A stretch of 25,356 nt of DNA from Bacteroidota bacterium (lineage in GTDB: Bacteria; Bacteroidota; Bacteroidia; Flavobacteriales; Flavobacteriaceae), in the NCBI GenBank assembly GCA_023434025.1, contig JAEYTL010000036.1:1-25356 (forward strand), in the 5' to 3' direction. The notes under the pieces were generated by a model. That model worked only from the letters and a program-made list of their open reading frames with translations, searched no databases and was not told the origin of the DNA. Each line of letters opens with the position of its first letter. Positions within the stretch are counted from its first letter, which is position 1. Both the position numbers and the translations under genes were made by a program. This document shows, in pieces, positions 14,111 through 23,600 of the stretch.

Positions 14111-16441
14111 ATGACTATGATACAAGAATATATAAACCAGCTCAATGATGCCCAGCGGGCTCCGGTTCTGCAAAAAGACGGCCCGATGATTGTGATCGCC
14201 GGTGCCGGTTCCGGAAAAACCCGTGTGCTGACCATGCGGATTGCCTATCTGATGAGTCTGGGGGTGGATGCGTTTAACATTTTATCGCTCACGTTTACCA
14301 ACAAAGCCGCCCGCGAAATGAAAAAACGGATCGCTGATATTGTGGGTAACAGCGAAGCCAAAAACCTTTGGATGGGTACCTTTCATTCCGTTTTTGCCAA
14401 AATTCTCCGCATCGAGGCCGAACGTTTGGGTTACCCGAACAACTTTACCATTTATGATGCCCAGGACAGTGTGCGTTTGATCGGAGCCATTATCAAAGAA
14501 ATGCAGCTGGATAAAGATATCTATAAACCCAAGCAGGTGTTCAGCCGTATTTCGTCCTATAAAAACTCACTGATTACCGTAAAAGCCTATTTCAATAACC
14601 CTGAATTGATGGAGGCTGATGCCATGAGTAAAAAGCCCCGCCTGGGTGAAATTTACAACAACTATGTAGAACGTTGCTTTAAATCAGGGGCAATGGATTT
14701 TGATGACCTGCTGCTGAAGACCAATGAGCTGCTCAGCCGTTTTCCGGATGTACTGGCCAAGTACCAGGACCGTTTCCGCTACATTCTGGTTGATGAGTAC
14801 CAGGATACCAACCATTCCCAGTACCTGATTGTACGGGCGTTGTCTGACCGTTTTCAGAATATTTGTGTGGTAGGGGATGATGCCCAGAGTATTTATGCCT
14901 TTCGCGGGGCCAACATCAACAATATCCTGAATTTCCAGAAAGATTATGCCGACGTACAGACTTTTCGGCTGGAACAGAATTACCGTTCAACCAAAAACAT
15001 TGTAGAAGCGGCCAATTCGATCATTGATAAAAATAAAACCAAACTGGATAAAGTGGTTTGGACCCATAACCAGGACGGCCCTAAAATAAAAATCAACCGC
15101 AGTATTACCGACGGCGAAGAAGGCCGTTTTGTAGCCTCCACGATCTTTGAAGAGAAAATGCGGAACCAGATGAAAAACGGAGAATTTGCTATTTTATACC
15201 GGACCAATGCCCAGTCACGGGCCATGGAAGATGCCTTGCGGAAACGCGACATTCCGTACCGGATCTACGGCGGATTGTCGTTCTATCAACGCAAAGAGAT
15301 CAAAGACGTACTGTGCTATTTACGTCTGGTGATTAACCCGAAGGATGAAGAGGCACTGGTGCGGGTGATCAATTATCCGGCCCGCGGAATCGGAGACACT
15401 ACTATTGAAAAACTTACGGTAGCCGCCAATCACTACAAACGTTCCGTTTTTGAAGTGATGGAAAACCTCGATAAAATTGACCTCAAGCTCAATGCAGGAA
15501 CAAAACAGAAACTGGAAGATTTTGTCCTGATGATCAAGAGTTTTCAGGTAATCAATGAAAGCCAGGATGCTTTTTACCTGACCGAACACGTCACCAAAAA
15601 AACCGGCTTGATCCAGGAGCTGAAAAAGGATGCAACACCGGAAGGGATTGCCCGGATCGAAAATATTGAAGAACTGCTCAATGGTATCAAAGACTTTATC
15701 GAAGGACAAAAAGAAGTTGACGGTGCCCGGGGAGCCCTGTCTGAATTCCTGGAAGATGTAGCCCTGGCTACGGATCTGGATAAAGATACCGGCGATGACG
15801 ACCGGGTGGCCCTGATGACCATCCACCTGGCAAAAGGACTGGAATTCCCGACTGTTTTTATAGTGGGAATGGAAGAAGATTTGTTTCCTAGTGCCATGAG
15901 CTTAAACACCCGGAGCGAGCTGGAAGAAGAACGCCGTTTATTTTATGTAGCCTTGACCCGGGCAGAACACCAGGCTTATTTAACCTATGCCCAGTCCCGG
16001 TACCGGTGGGGGAAATTAACCGATAGCGAACCTTCCCGCTTTATCGAAGAAATAGACGACCGGTACCTGGAATACATCAGTCCCGTAGAAACCGGTTACC
16101 GCTACAAACCCATGATTGATAACGATATTTTTGGCGATGTGGATAAATCAAAGCTGCGTCTGGCTAAACCGGTCAACGGCACACCACCTAAACGATATGG
16201 CGAGGAACCGCCTTCAGCCATACGCAAACTGAAACCTGTTTCGGGCAATGCCCCGGCTACCGCAAATTTGTTTGATTCAAAGCTGGTGCCCGGCAACATT
16301 GTGATGCACGAGCGTTTCGGAAAAGGAGAGGTGCTTAACCTTGAAGGAGTGGGAGCCGATAAAAAAGCAGAAATCAAGTTTGAAGTAGGAGGGATCAAGA
16401 AATTATTGCTGCGGTTTGCAAAACTGGAGGTGATCGGTTAA
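14111..16441 (+). CDS. pcrA: UvrD/PcrA-type superfamily 1A DNA helicase
   Basis: The 776-residue protein shows the complete SF1A helicase motif set: Walker A GAGSGKT (31-37), TFTNKAAREMKKR, Walker B DEYQD (228-232), motif III GDDAQSIYAFRGA, EQNYRS (motif IV), MTIHLAKGLEFP (motif V) and VALTRAEHQAYL (motif VI). The C-terminus (PGNIVMHERFGKGEVLNLEG and on) is the small Tudor-like domain typical of UvrD/PcrA. It unwinds DNA 3' to 5' using ATP and serves in nucleotide excision and mismatch repair and in clearing RNA polymerase or recombinase from DNA. Length matches the family. The start may be ATG 14111 or ATG 14117. It is a single-gene unit with its own promoter. The symbol pcrA versus uvrD is a naming choice. 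Confidence 0.93.
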   Translation: MTMIQEYINQLNDAQRAPVLQKDGPMIVIAGAGSGKTRVLTMRIAYLMSLGVDAFNILSLTFTNKAAREMKKRIADIVGNSEAKNLWMGTFHSVFAKILRIEAERLGYPNNFTIYDAQDSVRLIGAIIKEMQLDKDIYKPKQVFSRISSYKNSLITVKAYFNNPELMEADAMSKKPRLGEIYNNYVERCFKSGAMDFDDLLLKTNELLSRFPDVLAKYQDRFRYILVDEYQDTNHSQYLIVRALSDRFQNICVVGDDAQSIYAFRGANINNILNFQKDYADVQTFRLEQNYRSTKNIVEAANSIIDKNKTKLDKVVWTHNQDGPKIKINRSITDGEEGRFVASTIFEEKMRNQMKNGEFAILYRTNAQSRAMEDALRKRDIPYRIYGGLSFYQRKEIKDVLCYLRLVINPKDEEALVRVINYPARGIGDTTIEKLTVAANHYKRSVFEVMENLDKIDLKLNAGTKQKLEDFVLMIKSFQVINESQDAFYLTEHVTKKTGLIQELKKDATPEGIARIENIEELLNGIKDFIEGQKEVDGARGALSEFLEDVALATDLDKDTGDDDRVALMTIHLAKGLEFPTVFIVGMEEDLFPSAMSLNTRSELEEERRLFYVALTRAEHQAYLTYAQSRYRWGKLTDSEPSRFIEEIDDRYLEYISPVETGYRYKPMIDNDIFGDVDKSKLRLAKPVNGTPPKRYGEEPPSAIRKLKPVSGNAPATANLFDSKLVPGNIVMHERFGKGEVLNLEGVGADKKAEIKFEVGGIKKLLLRFAKLEVIG

Positions 16442-16569
16442 AAACGGTGAAAGGTAATAGGGGAAAGTGAACCCATTTTAAAGAAAACTCCTTAATCCTA
16501 ATTATTCCGATGCAGGGGAATTTCATCATAAAAGCAAAAAAATAATAAAAATATCAGCAACTCAAAAAA

Positions 16570-17049
16570 ATGAAATACACCAGACTCACCAAAGAACAAT
16601 TTGAAGCCCTTCATCAGGAATTTGCTAATTTTTTAGCCACACAATCCATTGATAAAAAGGAGTGGGACAGTATAAAAGCCAACAAACCGGAAGTGGCAGA
16701 GCAGGAACTGGATGTGTTCTCTGATTTAATCTGGGAAGGTGTTTTAACGCAAACCAACTATCTGGAACATTTTTCCAAAAACCATATTTTTCTTTTTCAT
16801 TGCCTGGAAACAGAAGTAAAATCAATTGTATTAAAAGCACTGGAACCCGAAGTAGATTTTATGACGGCTAACGGTTTGGAATGGATGGTCAAAAATTTAT
16901 TTACCGATGCCATAGATATTCATGTAGGCAGAAAAGATTACCAGGCTGAACGCAATGCCGCCGTTTTTGATATTATTCAACAGGGAGCTATTTTAAGTGA
17001 CGGACAGTTGTATAATCAGATCCACAATATTATCAGTCCGGCTTCCTGA
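16570..17049 (+). CDS. Small conserved flavobacterial protein (DUF6495-like)
   Basis: The 159-residue protein has no signal peptide or membrane helix and is acidic. The N-terminal part (MKYTRLTKEQFEALHQEF, then LATQSI) and VAEQELDVFSDLIWEGVL are hallmarks of a conserved family in Flavobacteriaceae which I recall as DUF6495, with unknown function; the number is from memory. It lies 128 bases after the helicase gene and could share its transcript, although an own promoter in the AT-rich gap is as likely. It converges with the response regulator gene, 11 bases between stops. Confidence 0.75.
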   Translation: MKYTRLTKEQFEALHQEFANFLATQSIDKKEWDSIKANKPEVAEQELDVFSDLIWEGVLTQTNYLEHFSKNHIFLFHCLETEVKSIVLKALEPEVDFMTANGLEWMVKNLFTDAIDIHVGRKDYQAERNAAVFDIIQQGAILSDGQLYNQIHNIISPAS

Positions 17050-17060
17050 TTGACTGTCTC

Positions 17061-17735
17061 TTAAATCAGCCCCAGTCTTTTGGCACAATGGATCAACTCC
17101 TTGTCGTTCCCCGTTCCGTTGATAAGTTGTGCCTTTATATTGGCCTTTCTTTTTTCGATGGAACTCATCGAAAGCGGAACAAAATCCGGGATGTTGATGG
17201 TTTTAACCCCGTCAGCCAGTAACATCAGGATCTGGCTGTCATAAATATCCCAGTTGATATTTTTCTTAAACAGTTCCCGCTGAGAATTGATGATGGTTTC
17301 GCTCCGGAATATTTCGCCTTCAATAATCCCTTTACAGATAACCGGGAATGTTTCAAAGTTTATATCGTTTTTAGAGATAAAACCTTCCGGCGAAAGGTCT
17401 TTTAAGATCTTATCAACCAGCACGGGTTCACTCCGCATGGTTAAAAAAATCAGCTTGCATTCGGGAAACTTATTCTTAATTATTTTAGCCAATTCTATTC
17501 CGCTGAAAATATTATACTCTTCAAATGCGGGTAGATTGATATCCAGCAAAGCCAGATCAATCTCTTGATTCTGTGCCGCACAGATGTTTATTTTATGAAA
17601 AGCATCCTGACCGGAAAATGATTTTATAAAATGGGTATCATCCTGAAGTGACTCTATATCAGATAAAAGATTTATATAGCTATCCACTGTCATGGGATGA
17701 TCATCGACTACGAGAATAGTGGTGTTATTTTTCAT
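17061..17735 (-). CDS. LuxR/NarL-type response regulator
   Basis: The 224-residue protein has a receiver domain (about 5-130) with the acidic pair Asp11-Asp12, phosphoacceptor Asp65 (ALLDINLP), Thr100 (IFLTM) and Lys123 (FISKND), all conserved. The C-terminal part (about 160-224) fits a LuxR-type helix-turn-helix: ILMLLADGVKTINIPDFVPL, then SMSSIEKRKANIK with the recognition helix. Phosphorylation should change DNA binding. The likely partner is the TPR histidine kinase at 18143 on the other strand, with only one small gene between. A TAnnTTTG box and a palindrome upstream suggest autoregulation. Confidence 0.88.
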   Translation of the reverse strand: MKNNTTILVVDDHPMTVDSYINLLSDIESLQDDTHFIKSFSGQDAFHKINICAAQNQEIDLALLDINLPAFEEYNIFSGIELAKIIKNKFPECKLIFLTMRSEPVLVDKILKDLSPEGFISKNDINFETFPVICKGIIEGEIFRSETIINSQRELFKKNINWDIYDSQILMLLADGVKTINIPDFVPLSMSSIEKRKANIKAQLINGTGNDKELIHCAKRLGLI

Positions 17736-17768
17736 AAAAAAATTAATTCTAATAACTCAAATCCTCCC

Positions 17769-17776
17769 CAAATATA
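17769..17776 (-). promoter_or_regulatory. -7 box of the response regulator gene
   Basis: On the minus strand the bases read TATATTTG, an exact TAnnTTTG match, 34 bases ahead of the regulator's start codon. No exact TTG occurs at the -33 position; a palindrome lies there instead. Confidence 0.5.
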
Positions 17777-17784
17777 ATAAAAAA

Positions 17785-17801
17785 TTACGGAAACTCCGTA
17801 A
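17785..17801. promoter_or_regulatory. Palindromic operator candidate TTACGGAAACTCCGTAA
   Basis: TTACGGA (17785-17791) and TCCGTAA (17795-17801) form a perfect 7-bp dyad with a 3-base centre. It begins nine bases upstream of the regulator's -7 box, replacing the -33 element, where an activator dimer would bind. LuxR-type regulators bind such short dyads, so self-binding is plausible. The half-site TTACGGAAA also occurs at 20305-20313 (minus strand). Confidence 0.5.
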
Positions 17802-17808
17802 AATCAGG

Positions 17809-17859
17809 TAGTGTTATTTCTATAGTTTAGACCAAACTTTTATCAACTAAATAACACTA
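17809..17859. promoter_or_regulatory. 11-bp inverted repeat ahead of the small lipoprotein gene
   Basis: TAGTGTTATTT (17809-17819) and AAATAACACTA (17849-17859) are perfect reverse complements 29 bases apart, ending two bases before the start codon at 17862. It may form a leader hairpin covering the translation start or be a second operator. TATAGTTTAG inside it is a weak -7 candidate. Confidence 0.4.
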
Positions 17860-17861
17860 TT

Positions 17862-18080
17862 ATGAAAAACACATTTACAATTATCGGACTAATGAGTGCA
17901 ATGGCAGTATTAATTTCCTGCAGCCCGGATGAAATGTATGACGACAATCAGCAACCCGGACAATCATTCTATTTTGATTCAATAGACGACAATCCGGTTT
18001 ATAACGGAACTGACCACAGACAAGACGGTGTTCAATATGATGCGGAAGGTAATCCGATGAATACAAAAGACAAGGATTAA
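17862..18080 (+). CDS. Tiny acidic lipoprotein between regulator and kinase genes
   Basis: The 72-residue protein has a signal peptide with lipobox VLISC (Cys20) and a short mature part of about 52 residues, strongly acidic (DEMYDDN, DSIDDN, ending KDKD) and probably disordered. No family is recognised. Located in the divergent space between the response regulator and the histidine kinase and followed by its own terminator, it may be a target or an accessory of the two-component system, for example a periplasmic modulator of the kinase sensor; that is inference. Confidence 0.75.
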   Translation: MKNTFTIIGLMSAMAVLISCSPDEMYDDNQQPGQSFYFDSIDDNPVYNGTDHRQDGVQYDAEGNPMNTKDKD

Positions 18081-18099
18081 GAGTATTGAATTAATTATT

Positions 18100-18131
18100 A
18101 AAGCTACACCTCACCGTGTGTAGCTTTTTTT
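18100..18131 (+). terminator. Intrinsic terminator after the small lipoprotein gene
   Basis: AAAGCTACAC (18100-18109) pairs with GTGTAGCTTT (18118-18127) around CTCACCGT, followed by a T-run. It ends only a dozen bases ahead of the kinase start codon at 18143, so kinase transcription either reads through it or starts in or very near it. Confidence 0.85.
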
Positions 18132-18142
18132 ATACCTTTATA

Positions 18143-20185
18143 ATGTATAATTCCATTTTAACTAAAAACTTGAACATCAATTATTGCCTTCTTTTTCTGG
18201 CAGTGCTCTTTATGGCTGGATGCCGGAAGAATGATTCTTTTAGAAAAAACAATTCTGATCAGAAACTTTTTGACGAAGTTTATTATTCAGCTCTTCCGCA
18301 GGAAGAAAAGTCCGCTTACCTGGATTCTGTCACTAAGCTCTTATCTTTAAAAATAAATAACCCCAACACGAGAAAAGAGTATTTAGAAGTGGCCGCAGAA
18401 TATTATTACCTTTCCCTTTATGAACAGTCATATAATGCCAGCCGCGAAGCATTGGAGCTTTCTACAGCCGCAAAAGATTCTTCCTTAACAGCTAAATCCT
18501 ACTATTATATAGGGGATAGTTTTGAAAAGACAAACCGCGACAGTTCTTATTTTTACTATCTCAAAGCGGAGAAATTATACGAAAAAATCAAAGATTTTGA
18601 ACGGGTCGGGCGAATGAAGTTCAATAAAGCCTATGTTTTGTTCTATAACGGAAATTACCTGGAAAGCGAAATTGAGGTTTCAAAAGCGTTATTTTACCTG
18701 AAAAATTCTAACAAACACAAACTGGTTTATTCCTGTTACACCCTGATGGGTAACTGCCTGGAAAAATTAGAAGACTATGATGAGGCCCTGCGTTATCATA
18801 ACCTGGCCTTAAACGTACTGAGTGTTTTAAAAGAAAATAATGAAGATAAAGATGTGATTAATAATTATAACCTGGCTTCGGTTATCAATATCTGTAACCT
18901 GTATGACATAAAAGGGGACTATGAAAAATCAATCGCTTTATTAGAACCCTTGCTGACCGAAGAAACCAAAGTCAACTGGCCAAGCGGCTATGCTTTGATT
19001 CAAAGCAACCTGGCTTATTCAAAAATGAAAAAAGGAGATTTAAGCCATGTAGGGGAACTGTTGACCGAATCACTTAAAATTACCGAAGAATTAAATGATA
19101 AAACCGGGGCAATTTATGCTAAAATTCATTTGGGCGAATTTTTCCTGCTGAAAAAAGATACCACAATGGCCTATGAATATTTAAAGGAGGCCTATAAAAT
19201 TTCAAAAGAGACCGGAAATCATCACGAACTTTTAAAGTCGCTAGCGATACTCTCGGAGATAAGTAATAAAAATTTATACTACAAAAACCTTTATATTTCA
19301 GTAAACGACAGCATTGTTAAACACCAGAGAAAAACAAGGGATAAGTATGCACGGATAGAATATGAAACATCTGCCCTGGAAGACGAGAATGAAGCCCTGA
19401 TCAGAAAAAATTCACGCATAATGATGATTTCCGTTATTGTTGTGGTTGCATTGTTTATTTTGTTGATCATCCGCTATATACGTTCTAAAAACAAAGAGCT
19501 GTATTACCTCAAACATCAGAAATTAGCCAATGACGAGCTCAACGACCTGCTTAATAAGCAACAGGAAAGGATCATGCTGGCCAAAGAACAGGAAAAAGCC
19601 GTGATTGCCAAAGAGCTTCACGATAACATCATGAACCGGTTATACAGCGTCAGGATGAGCCTGGGCTTTTTTAACAATAAAAATACGGAGGAGGTTGTTG
19701 AAAAAAGGAAAGGCTTTATTTTTAACCTGCAGGAAATTGAACACGAAATCCGGTCGCTTTCACATGATTTAAACCGCAATACCTTATTAAATAATAATTC
19801 AGATTTTACCGATTTGATTAAAACATTGGTAGAAGACAGTAATGCACTGGGGCTTACCCGGTTTACGTTTAGCTGTTCTGATTTTGACGGCTGGAACCAG
19901 CTGACCAATGTGAATAAAATTAACAGCTACAGAATTATACAGGAAACCTTGTTCAATGTACACAAACATGCCGAAGCCAATTTTTGCGAAGTCCTGCTCA
20001 CCAGAGACGAAACCAATCTGCTTGTATTGCAGGTAAAAGATGATGGTAAGGGATTTAAAGTAAAAAAGAAAAAAACAGGCATCGGTTTGCAGAACATCCA
20101 GGAGCGGGTTACTTTGATGAAAGGAACCTTAAAGATTGATTCCGCTCCGGGAGACGGTACGATTTTAAGGGTCTATATTTCCTGA
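18143..20185 (+). CDS. TPR-sensor histidine kinase (HisKA_3 / NarX type)
   Basis: The 680-residue protein has an N-terminal signal with lipobox FMAGC (Cys27), a long TPR region (about 75-400; for example SYYYIGDSFEKTNRDSSYFY, NCLEKLEDYDEALRYHNLAL), a membrane helix (about 427-449), a coiled-coil linker, and a cytoplasmic kinase. The dimerisation motif AVIAKELHDNIMNRLYSVRM places the phosphorylated His at 493. ATP-binding boxes are NVHKHA (N-box, from Asn605), DDGKG (633-637) and GIGLQNI (646-652). The TPR part would sense a periplasmic partner. A GTG at 18116 also opens the frame, but it lies inside the terminator and before the signal, so ATG 18143 is chosen. The partner is probably the LuxR-type regulator at 17061. 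Confidence 0.9.
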   Translation: MYNSILTKNLNINYCLLFLAVLFMAGCRKNDSFRKNNSDQKLFDEVYYSALPQEEKSAYLDSVTKLLSLKINNPNTRKEYLEVAAEYYYLSLYEQSYNASREALELSTAAKDSSLTAKSYYYIGDSFEKTNRDSSYFYYLKAEKLYEKIKDFERVGRMKFNKAYVLFYNGNYLESEIEVSKALFYLKNSNKHKLVYSCYTLMGNCLEKLEDYDEALRYHNLALNVLSVLKENNEDKDVINNYNLASVINICNLYDIKGDYEKSIALLEPLLTEETKVNWPSGYALIQSNLAYSKMKKGDLSHVGELLTESLKITEELNDKTGAIYAKIHLGEFFLLKKDTTMAYEYLKEAYKISKETGNHHELLKSLAILSEISNKNLYYKNLYISVNDSIVKHQRKTRDKYARIEYETSALEDENEALIRKNSRIMMISVIVVVALFILLIIRYIRSKNKELYYLKHQKLANDELNDLLNKQQERIMLAKEQEKAVIAKELHDNIMNRLYSVRMSLGFFNNKNTEEVVEKRKGFIFNLQEIEHEIRSLSHDLNRNTLLNNNSDFTDLIKTLVEDSNALGLTRFTFSCSDFDGWNQLTNVNKINSYRIIQETLFNVHKHAEANFCEVLLTRDETNLLVLQVKDDGKGFKVKKKKTGIGLQNIQERVTLMKGTLKIDSAPGDGTILRVYIS

Positions 20186-20441
20186 GGCAAACAACCTTAA
20201 TTACTCCTCCTTCCGTTTATTTACTTCTTAAAACTAAAAATTTCTTCTGTAAGAATTTGTTATCGTTTAACGGTTATACAAAAAACCGTAAAAAAAAGCC
20301 GTTTTTTCCGTAATCAGGGCATTTTTTGTATGATTAATTTTATGCAAGTTCATTTTTTAAGGAAAATAGGAGGCAAAAACAAAACAAAAACAAAACAAAA
20401 AACAACAGCTTGCAGCCTCTTTTTTAACGAAACAGTGTAAT
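20186..20441. other. Leader region between the kinase gene and the giant gene
   Basis: The region has no long open frame. It contains the operator half-sites at 20285-20313, a possible -7 box TAATTTTA (20335-20342, one mismatch to TAnnTTTG), a simple A/C repeat (CAAAAACAAAACAAAAAC and similar, about 20374-20405), and GGAGGC/GCCTC arms flanking that repeat. No strong terminator for the kinase gene stands out. Confidence 0.45.
20285..20313. promoter_or_regulatory. Operator half-sites shared with the regulator promoter
   Basis: TTTCCGTAA (20305-20313) is the reverse complement of TTACGGAAA, the left half of the palindrome at 17785. A related AACCGTAAAA lies at 20284-20293 in the same orientation, 20 bases away. 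It is followed by a candidate -7 box, which would suit control of the downstream genes by the same regulator. Confidence 0.35.
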
Positions 20442-20594
20442 ATGAAAATGTTACATAAAAAAACACCAAAAAACAAAATAAGTATAATTTTTAAAAACGG
20501 CTATCTACACAAATACGGGGAAATTTCACCTCAGGTTACAAGGACCATTAAAATACCACAAAGCAGTTTATATAAGTTTTTCAACCCCAAATGA
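20442..20594 (+). CDS. Possible small basic protein upstream of the giant gene
   Basis: An ATG at 20442 opens a 50-residue frame that ends 24 bases before the giant gene. The product is basic (MKMLHKKTPKNKISIIFKNG and on), with no signal peptide or membrane helix, and is not recognised. Coding potential is weak; it could be a leader peptide or chance. Confidence 0.3.
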   Translation: MKMLHKKTPKNKISIIFKNGYLHKYGEISPQVTRTIKIPQSSLYKFFNPK

Positions 20595-20618
20595 ATATTA
20601 ACTAAATTTTAAACGCTT

Positions 20619-23600
20619 ATGCAAATCAGTACAACTTTTCAAAGAAAGGCAGTTTTACAGTGTGTTTTGTTTTTTCTGGCACATTTAGCCTTTCATCAAG
20701 GGATTTTTGCTCAATCTGTCCCGGTTTTTGCAACTACTATTTCAAGCCAAAGCAATGTCGATTTTTCCAATAATGCCATTGATGGAAACTTATCTACAAG
20801 AGCAAGAGTAAGAGCCAGTTCCGGAATTGCTCTTGGAATAGGAGCTTATTCGGGGCATTTGGAAATCCGGTTCCCTTCTACACTGCCGGCCAACACCACT
20901 TCATTTGTTAAGATACAAACAGATGATAACTTATTGCCGGCTTTATTAGGCGGTAGTCTGGGCGGATTATTGTCTAATGTTTTAGGCGGTGTTTTAATTG
21001 GCAATCAGGAATTTACCGTGCAGGCCAAGAACGGAAACTCAGTTGTTTTAGAGGGTAACAGTCATATCGTAAGCCAGTTCTCAACAGCAAGGTTACGTAT
21101 TGTTGTGAATAAGGACAATGATTACTTTATTGCAATCACCCCAAATCAATCCTACGACAGAATCCGGCTGACCAACCGGTTAGGTTCTTTGGTGGGGCTC
21201 AACAATACCAAACGACTGGATGTTTTTGGCGTTTATTATATCGGTACGCCTGATACCTGTGGCGGAGCAAGCTATACTTCCTTTGAAGGCTCCGGTTTAA
21301 ACCTGGATCTCTTGAACCTGGGTGGGGCAGGAGTAACCAATCCACATCATGTACTGGATGCCAATCCTTCAAACCATTCAAAACTTAGCCTGGGTATTTT
21401 AGGCGTTGCCGCCTCTATTGAACAAACGGTTTATTTTGACGGCCTTTCCGAACCAACTGACCGGTTTTATGTGCGGATGCGTGTAGATCCCTCATTGCTG
21501 GCTTTAGGTGTTGCCAATAATATACAGGTCATTGCCTCTAATGGCCCCAATGTGGTACAGACTGTCAATTTGAATGCCCTTTTGAACCTGGATTTACTGA
21601 CCTTGTTACAGGGGAACCAGGTGGCAAGGATTCCGTTTGTTCCCAATACAGCCGTAAACCGGATAACAATACGGTATAACTCCCTGTTGAACGTTCAGCT
21701 CACCCAGAGCCTTGATTTATATGATGTAATCCGTACGCCGGCACCACCGGTAATCACCGATGCATTCACATTGAATGCAAAAATCTGCTCGGGTACCCAT
21801 GCCGCATTAATAGCCGAAACCGGAGCAGGAACCGAATTGAATTGGTACAGCCTGCCTGCCGGAGGAACCGCTCTGGCCACCACCGCTTCAGGGCAAGCCT
21901 TTGTAACACCGGTGTTAACTGCCAATACTTCTTTTTATATTTCTTCCAAAAGGATCGGTTGCCCGGAAGAATCCGCAAGGATAAAAGTGGATGTTACCGT
22001 GGTTGATTTACCGCTTGCGTCAAATATTACGATTCCTGCCGTACTTGTGGCCTGTAACGGAACAGTAATGCTTTCGCCTTCTTCCTCCATTGGTGGTAGT
22101 GTTTTTAATTATTATAAAGATCAATTAAAAACACAGGAAATTACGACCGGTTATTCAGGCGATGCAGGCGTCACTTATGTAAAAAATGACCTTACCGGTG
22201 AACTATCCATTTCCGGTTTAAATGAAGATGACTCACCTTATCAGTATTATATCGCTGTTGTTGTGGACGGAATTTGTGAAAACGAAGTCAATACCCTAAA
22301 GCAGGTTACGGTGAATTATTCCTCTTCGCTGGAGGTAGAAGCAGTTTCAGCCATCGAAGGCTGTGGCAGTGTCAATCTCCGTGATGCCATCCTTAATTTT
22401 GATAATTCAGCCGATATTCAATACAATTTTTTTGACAGTTCCTCTAACCCGGTAACAGCAGAGCAGGCTTCATCAATTACAGGCAGCGGAACTTATTTTA
22501 TTCAATCCGTCAGTCTCAGCGGAAGTTGCTCTTCTGCAACTGTACCCGTTGCCGTAACGGTTAACCCAATACCGGTTCTCGAAATTTCAGGTACAAATCA
22601 TGTTGTTGTGCAGGGGAATTCTTTTGAATTGCAGGCTACTTCAAACGGAACCGTAGTCTGGTTTGATTCGGATGGAAATGAACTAAATTCAACCACTGTC
22701 GGGCCGTTTAATACAACTGGTTTTTATTCCTATACGGCTGTAGCTTCGATAGGAAATTGTAGTGTAAGCCGAACAATTTTTCTAACGGTTATCAACCCCG
22801 AAGAATGCCCGTTGCTCACCGAAAGGGTCTATGCAAACACCCAAAGCTGGAGTTCAATTATAACAGGCGGTGTAGCCAATGCCCATCAGGCGGTGGACGG
22901 AAACCCGCAAACTTTTTCAACCATTGTTACCGGTTTAGGATTATTAGGCATCGGAACGACCTGGCAGTCATTGCAGTGGCAGGAAACGGTTTCTGCCGGA
23001 ACACCGGTTACGTTAAAATTGGGTTCAGAATACAGCGGACTGATTTTAGCCGGAGCCTATTCGGTTATAGGTACCAAAAGAAATTCACAGGGGATGCCTG
23101 TAGACATTGGTGTGCTTCAACCTGTTTCAGGTTCACTCTTGGATTTGTTACCCGGTCAGAACGTATTTGAATTTACGTTTGTACCGGCTAATCATACCGG
23201 ACCGAAGGATTATGACGGTGTCAGAATAGTGGTCGGTTCATTACTCAGTGTGGCTCAAAATGTTAAAGTTTATGGAGCCTACTATCATGTTCCTGTTACC
23301 CAGTTGGCTTGTAGTCCGAATGATGTAAGGGATGTCTTTTTCGGTACAGTCGATTTGGGAGTGGGAGCCTTAACAACCACGGTTGGTGTTGCTGATGCAT
23401 TTAATAGTGTCGACGGCAATGCGGCAACTTATGCTACCATGTTCAGCGGAGCCGGTGTTCTGGCTGCTGCCGATTTGACAATAGCTTTCAGAACTCCTGC
23501 CTTACAGGGTGATTCAATTGAAATGATCATGTCACGCCCGGCAACGGTTTTAGATTTGAATGTACTGACCGGTTTTACGGTTCAGATGTATTTGGGAAAT

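Noticed and set aside
15320..15909. Two long minus-strand frames within the helicase gene
   Set aside because: They lie wholly inside a gene with all SF1A helicase motifs in order and are antisense shadows.
18116..18142. GTG start for the histidine kinase
   Set aside because: It lies in the right arm of a terminator hairpin and adds nine residues ahead of the signal; ATG 18143 is the natural start.
22805..23170. 121-residue plus-strand frame inside the giant gene
   Set aside because: It is a shifted-frame shadow; the giant gene's frame is open across it and shows clear module motifs.
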